A stretch of 35,933 nucleotides of DNA from Paenibacillus turicensis (GTDB taxonomy: Bacteria; Bacillota; Bacilli; Paenibacillales; Paenibacillaceae): assembly GCF_017873435.1 (NCBI RefSeq), contig NZ_JAGGKG010000031.1, positions 1-35,933 on the forward strand, read 5' to 3'. Made by a program: the position numbers and the translations under genes. The notes under the pieces are model-generated. The model worked only from the letters and a program-made list of their open reading frames with translations. It had not been told where the DNA came from and did not search any database. Positions 15,059 through 23,654 of the stretch are shown one piece after another (position 1 is the first letter of the stretch; every line of letters begins with the position of its first letter).

Positions 15059-16217
15059 CCACTTCACTCTCATTTTTTCTTGTTGTATATAAATCAGAGA
15101 CTTCATCAAAATAATATCGGCGTTTTTGTTTGCTAAAGGTGACGATCATAACATGGATAAACAAGACCAGCGTTACACAGATCGCAGTCAAACCTGCACC
15201 TAGATTGAAAAAGATAGATACTTTATAAAATGGGGAGTCCATTGGGATGTTCACGTAGTTTAAAACCTTCAAAAATACAATAATAAGGTATACGGCATAA
15301 ATGGCACCAAAGCGCTTAAGCAAACGTTTGGTTGTTTCAAAACGACTAACTTTACTGTCATAGCGAAAACGCATAAATTTTGTACCCAGTGTGGCTCCGT
15401 TCCAGCGCCATGGAACAATAAATAAACTAACAAATAGTACCACCGTATTAACCATTAACGTATTCACGATATTAACTTGTAGCAAATTCAAAACAATTGT
15501 AATAATTACATTACTAATAAAAATATCGATGGCAAATGCCAGCAACACAGACATACTGCGTACTTCGTCTAGTGCCAGCAATTTTTCTGCCTTCTCATTC
15601 ATTTTTTCTTTTGATGGAAATAACGCTAAAATGGCAGGTGCAATAAAGAACCCAAGTATGCCCCCAGCGGTATTCAACATCAGGTCATCCACATCAAAAA
15701 TACGATAAGGGCAATTGTAAATGCCATAAATGCCTGTAACCTGTGTAATTTCATAAAATAGGGTTAGTAAAAAGGTAAGACCTAACGCTCTCTTCCAATA
15801 CTTCCGTTCTTGAAAGAAATAACGTAAATAAACGCCAAAGGGCAACAATAACAAAAAGTTGAAAAAAGCTTGGTAAAACGACGGTTGGCTAAATAAAAAC
15901 CGATAAGTTGCGGGTTGTGACAACACAATCCCACTATCTTTTAAGGTGTCCGTTACAAATTGAAATGGGACAAGGGAATAAAATTGAGTGCCTGGCTTTT
16001 GAATCGAACAAGTATCACGTGTTTCTGGTAACGGTAACAGCACTAAAAATAAGGCCGCTAAAAAGTAAAAAATAAAAGAAAAGGAAATTAGTGTGGTGGA
16101 CAATGGAAAATAGCCAAATTTGCGATATGTATAAATTAGCCATGGAATAAATATGATAAATGCAATAACGACAAAGGCTATAGCTGCCACAAAAATGGGC
16201 TGAGTATAAGATATCAT
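15051..16217 (-). CDS. VanZ-like and RDD domain membrane protein
   Basis: A 388-residue membrane protein. Residues about 1-205 form a VanZ-like domain (LLLPFGVYLRYFF, FLLTLFYEITQVTGIYG and FDVDDLMLNTAGGILGFF are typical). Residues about 215-375 form an RDD domain (NGATLGTKFMRFRYD). VanZ confers low-level teicoplanin resistance in enterococci; RDD proteins are varied and some act in ion transport. The fusion is known in Bacilli but its function is unclear. AAGGGGAG lies 5 bp before the ATG. It overlaps the convergent CPBP gene by 8 bp at the 3' end, with no separate terminator seen. Confidence 0.85.
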   Translation of the reverse strand: MISYTQPIFVAAIAFVVIAFIIFIPWLIYTYRKFGYFPLSTTLISFSFIFYFLAALFLVLLPLPETRDTCSIQKPGTQFYSLVPFQFVTDTLKDSGIVLSQPATYRFLFSQPSFYQAFFNFLLLLPFGVYLRYFFQERKYWKRALGLTFLLTLFYEITQVTGIYGIYNCPYRIFDVDDLMLNTAGGILGFFIAPAILALFPSKEKMNEKAEKLLALDEVRSMSVLLAFAIDIFISNVIITIVLNLLQVNIVNTLMVNTVVLFVSLFIVPWRWNGATLGTKFMRFRYDSKVSRFETTKRLLKRFGAIYAVYLIIVFLKVLNYVNIPMDSPFYKVSIFFNLGAGLTAICVTLVLFIHVMIVTFSKQKRRYYFDEVSDLYTTRKNESEVVK

Positions 16218-16328
16218 GTGTTCTCCCCTTATAAAAAATCAAAATTTCCCATGCTCATTTTGATCAATCACATTCCATTATTTTATCCTTATAACGGGTT
16301 CTAATTCAACAAAGTTGTGTTCATTTTA

Positions 16329-16362
16329 AAAATAAAAATAGCCGACTTCTCTACGGAAGTCG
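16329..16362 (-). terminator. Terminator of the HAD phosphatase gene
   Basis: CGACTTC/GAAGTCG arms (16343-16349 and 16356-16362) with a 6-nt loop are followed on the minus strand by GGCTATTTTTATTTTT. It lies 18 bp past the stop codon. Confidence 0.85.
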
Positions 16363-16380
16363 ACTGATAAATTCATCGAT

Positions 16381-17226
16381 CTAAATAAGCTTATGCTTTT
16401 TGAAGCTATTATAGAGTCCATTTTCCTGAATATCATCGGTAACATCATCAGCAATGTCTTTTAACTGTGGTCTTGCATTGCCCATCGCCACACCAATACC
16501 GCAATATTCCAGCATTTCGATGTCATTTAGACCATCACCAAAACCAAATGTATTTTCCCGAGGTATACCTAGATGTGTAATCACCTTCTCAATCGCAACG
16601 GCCTTATGAATATCTGGAACCATAAGCTCTCCGCTATCTTTACCAAACATCGGTACAGTGCACTGAATCACTTCGAATTTCCCCTCAAACTCTCTTTTAA
16701 TGTGTTCAAAAGGAACAGTTGCACTTTCTAAAAAGCAAGCCTTGTTTACATCACTGCGATATAAATTAGCTTCACCAACAATTAAGCCTTCGATAAAGGG
16801 ATGTGGCTGTTGTTCTTTTTTCAATCTAGCAAAGCTATCATTTTCAACATCACCATAAATTAAACGATCTAAATGAGGAATTAAATTTCGGCTTGCATAT
16901 AATCCTCCGTTGGATTCTAAATAAAAGTCGATATCATGGGCGTTAAAATAATCCACCATATGGATTACATCCTCATCAGCTACTTTATGGTGATATAGCA
17001 TTTCGCCGCCAATTTCAGCAAATCCACCCCCTGCTCCAATGATGCCATCAAAACCAATTTCCATAATGAAATCATACAGCTCCGCTTTGGATCTGCCTGT
17101 ACATAAAAAGATCAAATGCCCATTTTTTCTAGCCTCAATACAAGCTGTCCGCGCAGAATCAGGTACACTTCCATCATCCAAAACTAAGGTTCCGTCTACA
17201 TCTAAAAAGATAACTTTTTGCTCCAT
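16381..17226 (-). CDS. Cof-type HAD-IIB family hydrolase
   Basis: A 281-residue phosphatase of the haloacid dehalogenase superfamily. Motif I is FLDVDGTL (nucleophile D9, acid D11), motif II is in FLCTGR, and the metal-binding motif IV is GFGDGLNDIEM (about 228-238). The large type IIB cap lies between them. Members dephosphorylate sugar phosphates, FMN or other small phosphates; the substrate here cannot be read from the sequence. AGGAGCG lies 8 bp before the ATG. It is monocistronic. Confidence 0.88.
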   Translation of the reverse strand: MEQKVIFLDVDGTLVLDDGSVPDSARTACIEARKNGHLIFLCTGRSKAELYDFIMEIGFDGIIGAGGGFAEIGGEMLYHHKVADEDVIHMVDYFNAHDIDFYLESNGGLYASRNLIPHLDRLIYGDVENDSFARLKKEQQPHPFIEGLIVGEANLYRSDVNKACFLESATVPFEHIKREFEGKFEVIQCTVPMFGKDSGELMVPDIHKAVAIEKVITHLGIPRENTFGFGDGLNDIEMLEYCGIGVAMGNARPQLKDIADDVTDDIQENGLYNSFKKHKLI

Positions 17227-17431
17227 GTTATAATCGCTCCTGTCTGATCTATATGAAATTTAATGTTATTTTTAAAGTTAGTGCTAATGTTAACAAGCTT
17301 AGTTTATGTAACTGGTTCCATGTCAAACATAATTATTTGGTAAAGGGAAGGTTGCTCTTCTTTTCACAATTTAGCTATTATAATCATATGAACTTATTTG
17401 TTACGATTAATTAAGGGAGTGTCGTTTTCTA

Positions 17432-18031
17432 ATGGGCAAAATAATTTTCAAATATTTTTTTGATGCGATAGACGGACAACAAAAGTGGTTAAATGAGATG
17501 GCAGATCGAGGTTTTCGCTTGACGAGAGTAAGTAACTTTACCTTTCATTTTGAAGCGTGTGAACCACAACAATACCAATATTATGTTGAGCTTGTAACGG
17601 AAAAGTCTTATCCTGCACTCATAAGAAGACAAGAGTTGTTGATGGAACAAGGTCTACGTTCCTTTTCTAAAAATATTAGTCTAAATTTATCCGCAGGCAA
17701 AGCAAAAAAAGGTTCTTGGAGTAAGGCTTCTAGTGGTAATATTGGCGATCCCGCAAACTACGAGCTACTTATTTTAGAAACTAAAAAAGAAGATTTCGGC
17801 GGGGCAAGCATTACCGAGGATGGAGATATTCTTCGTAAATATCGTGATATTCGTGCGGTTTATATCTTTTTATTGCTGTTAGCTGGTGGGTACCTTACTT
17901 ATCGTTTTAGTGCAGCTTCAGCGCTGGAAACAGCTAATCTTATTATAAATGGGTTGCTCGCAATAACTAGTGTATTTAGTCTTTTTGTTGTATGGAAATA
18001 TAGTAGGTTGATTGGGAGAATGAAGGAATAA
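17432..18031 (+). CDS. DUF2812 domain-containing membrane protein
   Basis: A 199-residue protein whose N-terminal part (KYFFDAIDGQQKWLNEMADRGFRL) is typical of DUF2812, followed by two transmembrane helices (about 141-160 and 167-186). DUF2812 genes are often paired with PadR regulators, but no PadR gene adjoins this one. AAGGGAG lies 12 bp before the ATG. A possible promoter, TTGCTC with an 18-bp spacer and TATTAT, lies about 50 bp upstream. Function unknown. Confidence 0.82.
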   Translation: MGKIIFKYFFDAIDGQQKWLNEMADRGFRLTRVSNFTFHFEACEPQQYQYYVELVTEKSYPALIRRQELLMEQGLRSFSKNISLNLSAGKAKKGSWSKASSGNIGDPANYELLILETKKEDFGGASITEDGDILRKYRDIRAVYIFLLLLAGGYLTYRFSAASALETANLIINGLLAITSVFSLFVVWKYSRLIGRMKE

Positions 18032-18104
18032 AAGAAGAGCGTGCTAATTAATAAAAAACTACTCTATACTGATCACGAATAGTTTCGAAGGAGGAAAGGT
18101 TTTA

Positions 18105-18596
18105 ATGTTTTTTGGAGAGAAGTTACAGAGCCTTAGAGAACTTAACGGGCTATCCAGAAAGGAACTTGCGGACGAGCTTGGCGTTAGTGAGCAAGCCATC
18201 TGGCAATATGAAAACAAACTGACTTCTCCAAAGATGGAAGTTATCAATACTTTAAAATATGAATTTCCTATCTAAAGAAGAGCATAAACAAATTGAAAAG
18301 GAGGCCCATCATTTTGCCTCCTGTTTCCTACTACCAGAACCAAGCTTTGTTAACGACTTTAGTTTAATTGAAAAAAATCCAATCCTGATTCATACCTTGA
18401 TTTAAAGGAAAAATATTTAGTGTCCATTACTGCAACTCTTTTTTAGAGCAACATCATTTAGATATTCAATTTTTATGCAAAATATTTGATATTGAACCTG
18501 CGTTCTTTAATGCCTTTACCCAAAGTAAAACTTCCTATTTCGATAAAAATGCTGTGTTACCTTTTAATACTAAACTTAGTCGTTTAAAATCTTAAC
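18105..18596 (+). pseudogene. Decayed XRE / ImmA-IrrE family regulator gene
   Basis: The first frame (18105-18275, 56 codons, AAGGAGG at 18088-18094) encodes a clear XRE helix-turn-helix (FFGEKLQSLRELNGL, ADELGVSEQAIWQYEN) and stops early. The next frame (18259-18405) encodes EKEAHHFASCFLLPEPSF, the second conserved block of ImmA/IrrE metallopeptidases. The linker and the HExxH block between them are missing, as if deleted. At about 18376-18386 an AATCCAATCC duplication breaks the frame; removing 5 bases restores NPDSYLDLKEKYLVSIT. A third in-frame remnant runs to a stop at 18596 and overlaps the convergent peptidase E gene. The original protein was probably a mobile-element-type repressor with a protease domain. 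Confidence 0.72.
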
Positions 18597-19253
18597 TGTA
18601 TCACCCTGAACTATAATAATCTGTTCATTACTAATAGGCTTTAACTGTAAAACCTCACCGTACTGCTTAATTATGTCTTCTGTTGCTTGGACAAAGGGCT
18701 CATTCGTATGGTGAGGAACTGGGTAAAAATCAACAACATATAGTGCATCAAATGAGGTCAACTCGGGTGCCGCTGCTACTTCGTCCATATGTTTTACAAA
18801 CTCAATATTTGGCGCCATAATTAATGAACCCGCAGATTCACCAACATACAGCTTTCCTTTTTCAATTTCATCAATGATAATTGTGTCTGCCCCTGTTTTA
18901 CGCAGCTCCTGTAGCAAATAAAAGGTGTTTCCGCCTGAGACGTAAATAAAATCATTTCCTCTAAGCTTACGCCCAATTTCCTCAGCCGACGCTGTGCTTA
19001 CTTCAAGCTCGTCCACAATGATACCTAATTGTTCTAGTTCTTGTTTTGCAGCTTCTACATACAATTTGTATTCCTCAGGAACGTTTGCCGTAGGAATAAA
19101 GGTGACAGTTTTTCCTTCTAATGAACTTCTTGCTAAAGAATTTCCTACTAACAAATTTCCTCCTTCCTGGTCTCCTGCTAAAATTTTTGTTGCGAAATCA
19201 ACGAATAAGGCTGTTACATCCGTAAAGGATGAGGATAAAAATAAATTTTTCAT
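18576..19253 (-). CDS. Peptidase E-like Ser hydrolase (S51 family)
   Basis: A 225-residue protein of the class I glutamine amidotransferase-like fold, peptidase S51 group. The nucleophile elbow is VGESAGS (S140), preceded by IYVSGGNTFYLL (about 103-114), which is typical of the family; a histidine-containing segment (PVPHHTNEPF) follows. Peptidase E cleaves dipeptides with N-terminal aspartate, while relatives such as cyanophycinase act on other Asp-linked bonds. Its 3' end overlaps the remnants of the XRE/ImmA gene. It is divergent from the YafY-like regulator, with a perfect palindrome between them. Confidence 0.85.
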   Translation of the reverse strand: MKNLFLSSSFTDVTALFVDFATKILAGDQEGGNLLVGNSLARSSLEGKTVTFIPTANVPEEYKLYVEAAKQELEQLGIIVDELEVSTASAEEIGRKLRGNDFIYVSGGNTFYLLQELRKTGADTIIIDEIEKGKLYVGESAGSLIMAPNIEFVKHMDEVAAAPELTSFDALYVVDFYPVPHHTNEPFVQATEDIIKQYGEVLQLKPISNEQIIIVQGDTVKILND

Positions 19254-19310
19254 GGTTAAATAGGCTCCTTATTACAAAATAAAATTAAAGTAAAAAGCAA
19301 AGATAACAGC

Positions 19311-19327
19311 GCTTGAAATATTCAAGC
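19311..19327. promoter_or_regulatory. Perfect palindrome between peptidase E and the YafY-like regulator
   Basis: GCTTGAA-ATA-TTCAAGC is a perfect 17-bp dyad in the 138-bp divergent intergenic region. A TATAAT box for the rightward gene lies at 19351-19356. Position and symmetry suggest an operator, possibly for the adjacent HTH regulator. Confidence 0.5.
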
Positions 19328-19391
19328 TTTCACTTTCATTTATTATAAAATATAATGGTGTCATATTATGAAACCTTTTGGAGATTAATTT

Positions 19392-20336
19392 ATGAAAAGA
19401 AGTGAACGTTTAAATAAAATGCTCATTTATTTGAGTGAAAAATCAGAATTCAACTTGAAGGAGCTAATGCAGCAGTTCCAGATTTCAAAAAGCACTGCCC
19501 TTCGAGATATCGCTGCATTAGAAGAAATTGGACTACCTCTTTATTCAAGCCTCGGTAAAAATGGGCGTTATCATATTGTGAGTAACAAGCTCCGCTATTC
19601 CATCAATTTCTCAAATGATGAGATTTATGCGCTTTATTTTGCCCTGCTGACGCTACAACATTACAAATCAACACCTTTTCATGTTGATGCAGAACATTTA
19701 AAACATAAATTTGAGCTATCTGTTTCCAGTCAAACGAAGGAAAAGCTAGTTCGCCTATCCCAATATTTACATTTTGAAGGTACTACTCATTTTAATGAAA
19801 GTCCTTTGTTACAGCAAATTGTTATGTATGCCATTGAGGAGCAACCTGTTACGATCTCGTATATAGGCAAGTACAAGCTAAAAGAGATCGATGTTCAAAT
19901 CGTTTCTATTTTATCTCGTTTTGGACAATGGTATGTGCAGGTTTTTGATTTTGGGTCAGAAGGATTTCGGGTATATCGGTGTGATAAAATTACAGCAATA
20001 AATAGTAAAAAGCATGTTGAACCTCTTCCTAGGAAAGAGATTCAACAACGCTTAAATGAAGAAACTAACAGAGGCAAGCTAAAGTTTAAAGTAGAGATCG
20101 ACGAACGCGGGATCGATTTATTCCATAAAGAGTCTTATCCAAGCATGACCCTAAAAAGTCACCAGGAGCATTATTATATAGAAGGGTACTATAGCCAAAA
20201 TGAAACTCCATTTGTCGTAAAATATTTACTTAATTATGGATCATCCATTATTTCTATTTCCCCTGTACAATTAAAGCAAGAGCTTATTTCGTATATTGAT
20301 TCACTTAAAAGTCATTTTAGTTCCCTAAAAATTTGA
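19392..20336 (+). CDS. YafY-like transcriptional regulator (HTH plus WYL-type domain)
   Basis: A 314-residue protein. Residues about 1-65 form a winged helix (RLNKMLIYLSEKSEFNLKELMQQF, SKSTALRDIAALEEIGLPL). The central and C-terminal region is of the WYL type (GQWYVQVFDFGSEGFRVYRCDKITAI near 180-205), a domain thought to bind ligands or nucleic acid. GGAG lies about 8 bp before the ATG. Its 3' end is 16 bp from the convergent oxidoreductase gene. Targets are not evident, though the divergent peptidase E gene is a candidate. Confidence 0.84.
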   Translation: MKRSERLNKMLIYLSEKSEFNLKELMQQFQISKSTALRDIAALEEIGLPLYSSLGKNGRYHIVSNKLRYSINFSNDEIYALYFALLTLQHYKSTPFHVDAEHLKHKFELSVSSQTKEKLVRLSQYLHFEGTTHFNESPLLQQIVMYAIEEQPVTISYIGKYKLKEIDVQIVSILSRFGQWYVQVFDFGSEGFRVYRCDKITAINSKKHVEPLPRKEIQQRLNEETNRGKLKFKVEIDERGIDLFHKESYPSMTLKSHQEHYYIEGYYSQNETPFVVKYLLNYGSSIISISPVQLKQELISYIDSLKSHFSSLKI

Positions 20337-20352
20337 CTTAGTTCATTCTATC

Positions 20353-21291
20353 TTAGTTCATTACCACAACGATTTTACCAACAGCATGATGACTTTCGCT
20401 TAATGCGTGTGCATCATAAATTCCTTGTTGTGAGAAAGGGAATGTTGCGCCTACAACGGATTTAATTTTCTTTTGCTCAAGCAAATCTGCCATTTCTTGA
20501 AGTTGCTCGCCATTAGGATCTAGCCAAATGTTTTTTGCTGTAACATCATATTGTTTAACTAGTTCTTCATCAAAGTTGCTTACAATTGAAATAATACGAC
20601 CGGTATGCTTTTTAATCACCTTAAAGCTATTTCGCTGTACATCGCCACCCATTGTATCAAATACAACATCAATATCAGACAATACCTCTTCGAATTTTGT
20701 ATTACGATAGTCAATCACTTCATCTGCCCCAAGTGATTTCAACAACTCGTGGTTGCGCTCACTTGCCGTAGTAATAACATAAGCCCCTGCTTGTTTCGCT
20801 AATTGAATCGCATAAATGCCTACGCCACCAGCACCTGCATGAATGAGTACTTTTTCACCTTTTTTCAAATTACCATGTGTGAAAAGTGCTTGGTACGCAG
20901 TTAAACCCGCCAATGGCACTGCTGCTGCTTCCTCCCATGAAATAGAAGCTGGCTTGCGCGCTAACAAATGATCGTCAACTAATGTGTATTCAGCATAGGT
21001 CCCAAATCTAGTTGTGTCAGGACGGGCAAACACCTCATCTCCAACTTTCCAATCAGTAACCTCACTACCAACCTCAGTAATCACGCCTGCAACGTCCCAG
21101 CCTAAAATAATCGGGAACTCCCAAGGCATCATTTTTTGCAAATAACCTTCACGTAGCTTCCAATCAATTGGATTAATTGAGGTTGCCTTTACTTCAACTA
21201 CAACTTGGTGTGCGTTTGGGACGGGATTAGGTACTTCCATTTCTTTTAATTCATCTTTACTTCCGTAATTTTCGATTACAACTGCTTTCAT
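20353..21291 (-). CDS. NADP-dependent oxidoreductase, quinone-reductase-like MDR family
   Basis: A 312-residue medium-chain dehydrogenase/reductase of the zinc-free quinone oxidoreductase branch. It has the N-terminal GroES-like part (ATSINPIDWKLREGYL, PIILGWDVAGVITEVG) and the nucleotide-binding loop HAGAGGVGIYAIQLAK (about 152-167). Such enzymes reduce quinones or alpha,beta-unsaturated carbonyls with NADPH. AAGGAGG lies 9 bp before the ATG. A short dyad ATTGAT-GT-ATCAAT at 21355-21368 and a TATAAT box on the minus strand (21331 to 21326) lie upstream. Confidence 0.9.
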   Translation of the reverse strand: MKAVVIENYGSKDELKEMEVPNPVPNAHQVVVEVKATSINPIDWKLREGYLQKMMPWEFPIILGWDVAGVITEVGSEVTDWKVGDEVFARPDTTRFGTYAEYTLVDDHLLARKPASISWEEAAAVPLAGLTAYQALFTHGNLKKGEKVLIHAGAGGVGIYAIQLAKQAGAYVITTASERNHELLKSLGADEVIDYRNTKFEEVLSDIDVVFDTMGGDVQRNSFKVIKKHTGRIISIVSNFDEELVKQYDVTAKNIWLDPNGEQLQEMADLLEQKKIKSVVGATFPFSQQGIYDAHALSESHHAVGKIVVVMN

Positions 21292-21354
21292 TGTTTATTT
21301 CCTCCTTAAATTCAAACGCTATTGAATTATACTTGATTAAATTTTATAAAATTG

Positions 21355-21368
21355 ATTGATGTATCAAT
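21355..21368. promoter_or_regulatory. Candidate operator upstream of the MDR oxidoreductase
   Basis: ATTGATGTATCAAT is a 14-bp dyad (ATTGAT/ATCAAT arms) 64 bp upstream of the oxidoreductase start codon, in an AT-rich region. Electrophile-responsive reductase genes are often regulated this way, but no regulator is identified. Confidence 0.35.
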
Positions 21369-21445
21369 TATTATAACTCTTTACATATTTTTTTCAAGTT
21401 TTTTTTATTCTTTAAAAAGATTCCCCAAACGACTAGGGAATTAAA

Positions 21446-21476
21446 CAAAAAAATCCCTGTCCCTTTTAAGAGGGAT
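21446..21476 (-). terminator. Terminator of the saccharopine-dehydrogenase-like gene
   Basis: ATCCCT/AGGGAT arms (21453-21458 and 21471-21476) are followed on the minus strand by seven T residues. It lies 18 bp past the stop codon. Confidence 0.82.
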
Positions 21477-21493
21477 AGAGATCTAATTATGAT

Positions 21494-22612
21494 TTATACC
21501 ACTTTTTTAATGCTTACGCCCATGTCTTGAATTGCCATTAGGTCTAGCTGAACATCACTTGCTTGCTCTGGGAAGGTAACTCCATGCTGAGGTTGTATTC
21601 TTCCCTGTAATCCGAGTAATCTTTCTAGCTGACTTACAGCACTGACCGCGGTTAAATGCGATTGTCCAACTTGATCAATAACACTAATCTTAAGCGTTTT
21701 CCCTTTTTCCTTGATAGAAACGATAATTTCATGTAAAGCGTCATTTGTATTTTTGCTATTGTGGAGGATGGACTTTCGAGTTTTACGAGATAAAAAGCCC
21801 CACACCCCTGTACGTATCAAGCAAGCAAAGGTACGATTCATAATTTGTGAATCAAAGGCAATTCGTACAGATGCCCCCTGTGTAACTCCACATTCAACAA
21901 GTGTTGCTTGCTCAGGGCAACGCATTCGATGTGTTGTAAATGTACGTTTATCACTGAAATAAACTGATTTGGAGTTTGAGAAGCCTTTCACCTCTTTTTT
22001 CTGTCCGTTTTCCCAAATATAAAATGGTAAATGGGCATCCACAAAGCCGGTAACCGAATCAGGGCCAGTTTTATCCTTTAATGATAATAAAATATCTATA
22101 TCTACATTCTCAAAAGGAATTAACGTTTCTTGATGTGCCTTTACAACAATAGAAGGAACACTCGCCACCCAACCAGAGCCAAGTATAACTGGCGAATTGC
22201 CCACCTCCTCCTTGTACACTTGCTTTGCAGCCTCAACACGTTCGTGCCATCTCGCAATATCTAAAATCGGAATCCTTTTTTGGATTGCCTGCCGTAATAG
22301 ATGGTCGTGTGTATCATTAACAGAAACAATAATGGCATCAGGCATAGTGTATAAATATTCAAGTGGATTGTTACTATTTATATCTACAATGACTGCTTCT
22401 GCTCGTTTAATTTTTGAAGCTGCACGTTGTGCTTTTTCCATATTTCTTCCTGCAATCAATACTTTAACATTCCTGTTCCGCTTGGCTAGAAGCGCTGTAA
22501 GATAACTACCTACGACGCCATAACCACCAACTACTAGTACCGTATAGAATTCCTGCTGTTGGTTCTGTTTGTTCTGTTCCAGTTTGTCTTGTTGTTCTTG
22601 TTGCTCCTGCAT
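21494..22612 (-). CDS. Saccharopine dehydrogenase-like NAD(P)-binding protein
   Basis: A 372-residue protein with a Rossmann motif VVGGYGVVGSYL (about residues 27-38) and the body of the saccharopine dehydrogenase N-terminal family (LIAGRNMEKAQRAASKI, PDAIIVSVNDTHDHLLRQAI). It probably acts as a reductase on an unknown substrate; true lysine metabolism is not implied. The first 22 residues are almost entirely Q, E, N, K and D. AGGAG lies about 12 bp before the ATG. It follows the GNAT gene after 82 bp on the same strand and may share its transcript. Confidence 0.8.
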   Translation of the reverse strand: MQEQQEQQDKLEQNKQNQQQEFYTVLVVGGYGVVGSYLTALLAKRNRNVKVLIAGRNMEKAQRAASKIKRAEAVIVDINSNNPLEYLYTMPDAIIVSVNDTHDHLLRQAIQKRIPILDIARWHERVEAAKQVYKEEVGNSPVILGSGWVASVPSIVVKAHQETLIPFENVDIDILLSLKDKTGPDSVTGFVDAHLPFYIWENGQKKEVKGFSNSKSVYFSDKRTFTTHRMRCPEQATLVECGVTQGASVRIAFDSQIMNRTFACLIRTGVWGFLSRKTRKSILHNSKNTNDALHEIIVSIKEKGKTLKISVIDQVGQSHLTAVSAVSQLERLLGLQGRIQPQHGVTFPEQASDVQLDLMAIQDMGVSIKKVV

Positions 22613-22694
22613 GTAGAATACACACTCCTAAGGTAAAACTGCTCATTACTGAGTCAAGTGATTGATCTCTTAACCAAACTAACTTATGATTGCA

Positions 22695-23330
22695 TTAACT
22701 TTTAAGATCCATTTCAAAGCTCCAATTATTAGCAAACCCATCCTTAAAATGCAGCTTATCAGCAAAAAATTGAACAAACCCATTTTTATGATAAAATTTC
22801 TGATTTACTTCATTATTTGTAATTAAGGTCAATCTACGTCCACCCTGTTTTTTCACAAATGGAATGACACAATCTTGAATCATTTTAGTTCCAAGCTGTT
22901 TTCCTTGGTGTAGCTTACTTACTGCAAGCATACTTAAATACCAAGAATGAGGTGTACCGTCTATACATTTTTCTGAGGCTTTATCCATTTTGTTCATAAA
23001 GTGCAACAGTCTATTTTTCAGCATATACGGAATAAGACGCAACCCCCCTGACCACACATAATCCCATAAAGTTAAGCTTTTAAACTGGGGTGATTCTAAT
23101 AGTGCAAACGAAACAATTTCATCATCAATTGTACCTACGAGACTAGTTCCTTTACGAAGAAAGGTAGCAAATTGGACATAATGCATTTCATATAAAAAAC
23201 GGTGGTATTTTGCCTTAGTTTTAAAAGTACTTTTTACAGATTGCTCATAAATGACATAATCCGCAAAGGAGGTTGCCGCTAGCTGAGACATTTCCTTGAG
23301 ATCATCTCGGGTTGCTTTTCGAAATTGCAT
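22695..23330 (-). CDS. GNAT family N-acetyltransferase
   Basis: A 211-residue acetyltransferase. The acetyl-CoA binding core is at LSMLAVSKLHQGKQLGTKMIQDCV (about residues 129-152, with the Q/R-x-x-G-x-G/A loop as HQGKQLG), followed by LTLITNNEVNQKFYHKNGFVQF. The acceptor substrate is unknown. AAAGGAGG lies 8 bp before the ATG. Its upstream region folds into two hairpins (23379-23428). Confidence 0.85.
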   Translation of the reverse strand: MQFRKATRDDLKEMSQLAATSFADYVIYEQSVKSTFKTKAKYHRFLYEMHYVQFATFLRKGTSLVGTIDDEIVSFALLESPQFKSLTLWDYVWSGGLRLIPYMLKNRLLHFMNKMDKASEKCIDGTPHSWYLSMLAVSKLHQGKQLGTKMIQDCVIPFVKKQGGRRLTLITNNEVNQKFYHKNGFVQFFADKLHFKDGFANNWSFEMDLKS

Positions 23331-23575
23331 AGTAAAAACCTCCTTTATTTAAGGCTCAATCTTGAAATTAGTTCTTGACCGCTAACCCAAGCTAGCGGAG
23401 AGACAGGGCGATTCTGAAGATTGTCTCTTAAAATCTAATTCCATCCATCAATAGACTTTAATAAAAAGGAATTTGATTTTAACACAATCGCAAGAACGCT
23501 CTGGATCGTAGCTACCAAACTCCTATCGTTGGCAAATACTAATTTCTAAATAGAGCCTTATTTAATGAACAGGTG
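23331..23575 (-). other. Long structured upstream region of the GNAT gene
   Basis: This part of the 366-bp gap holds two adjacent stem-loops: CCGCTA/TAGCGG (23379-23398) and AGAGACA/TGTCTCT (23399-23405 with 23422-23428). They would lie in the leader of the leftward GNAT mRNA. Further upstream, minus-strand frames show protein-like but interrupted text with no recognised domain, so the segment may be a degraded or repeated element. No known riboswitch class was recognised. Confidence 0.35.
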
Positions 23576-23604
23576 TTGATTAATTGGTATGTGTTCATTA
23601 TAAT
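23566..23604 (+). promoter_or_regulatory. Promoter of the second TetR gene with TGAACA/TGTTCA dyad
   Basis: TTGATT (23576-23581), a 17-bp spacer and TATAAT (23599-23604) form a strong sigma-A promoter. Inverted TGAACA (23566-23571) and TGTTCA (23592-23597) straddle it. The same pair recurs at 23655-23660 and 23674-23679 in the leader, just before the ribosome binding site. Repression by the encoded TetR is inferred. Confidence 0.6.
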
Positions 23605-23654
23605 GAATCCATTAATTAACGACAATATACAATAATTTTACATCTGTACGTTAT

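Noticed and set aside
15391..15708. A 105-codon plus-strand frame opposite the VanZ-RDD gene
   Set aside because: Antisense to a clear membrane protein; Ser/Thr/Asn-rich composition is the complement of hydrophobic codons.
22197..22505. A 102-codon plus-strand frame opposite the saccharopine-dehydrogenase-like gene
   Set aside because: Antisense shadow without a ribosome binding site or domain.
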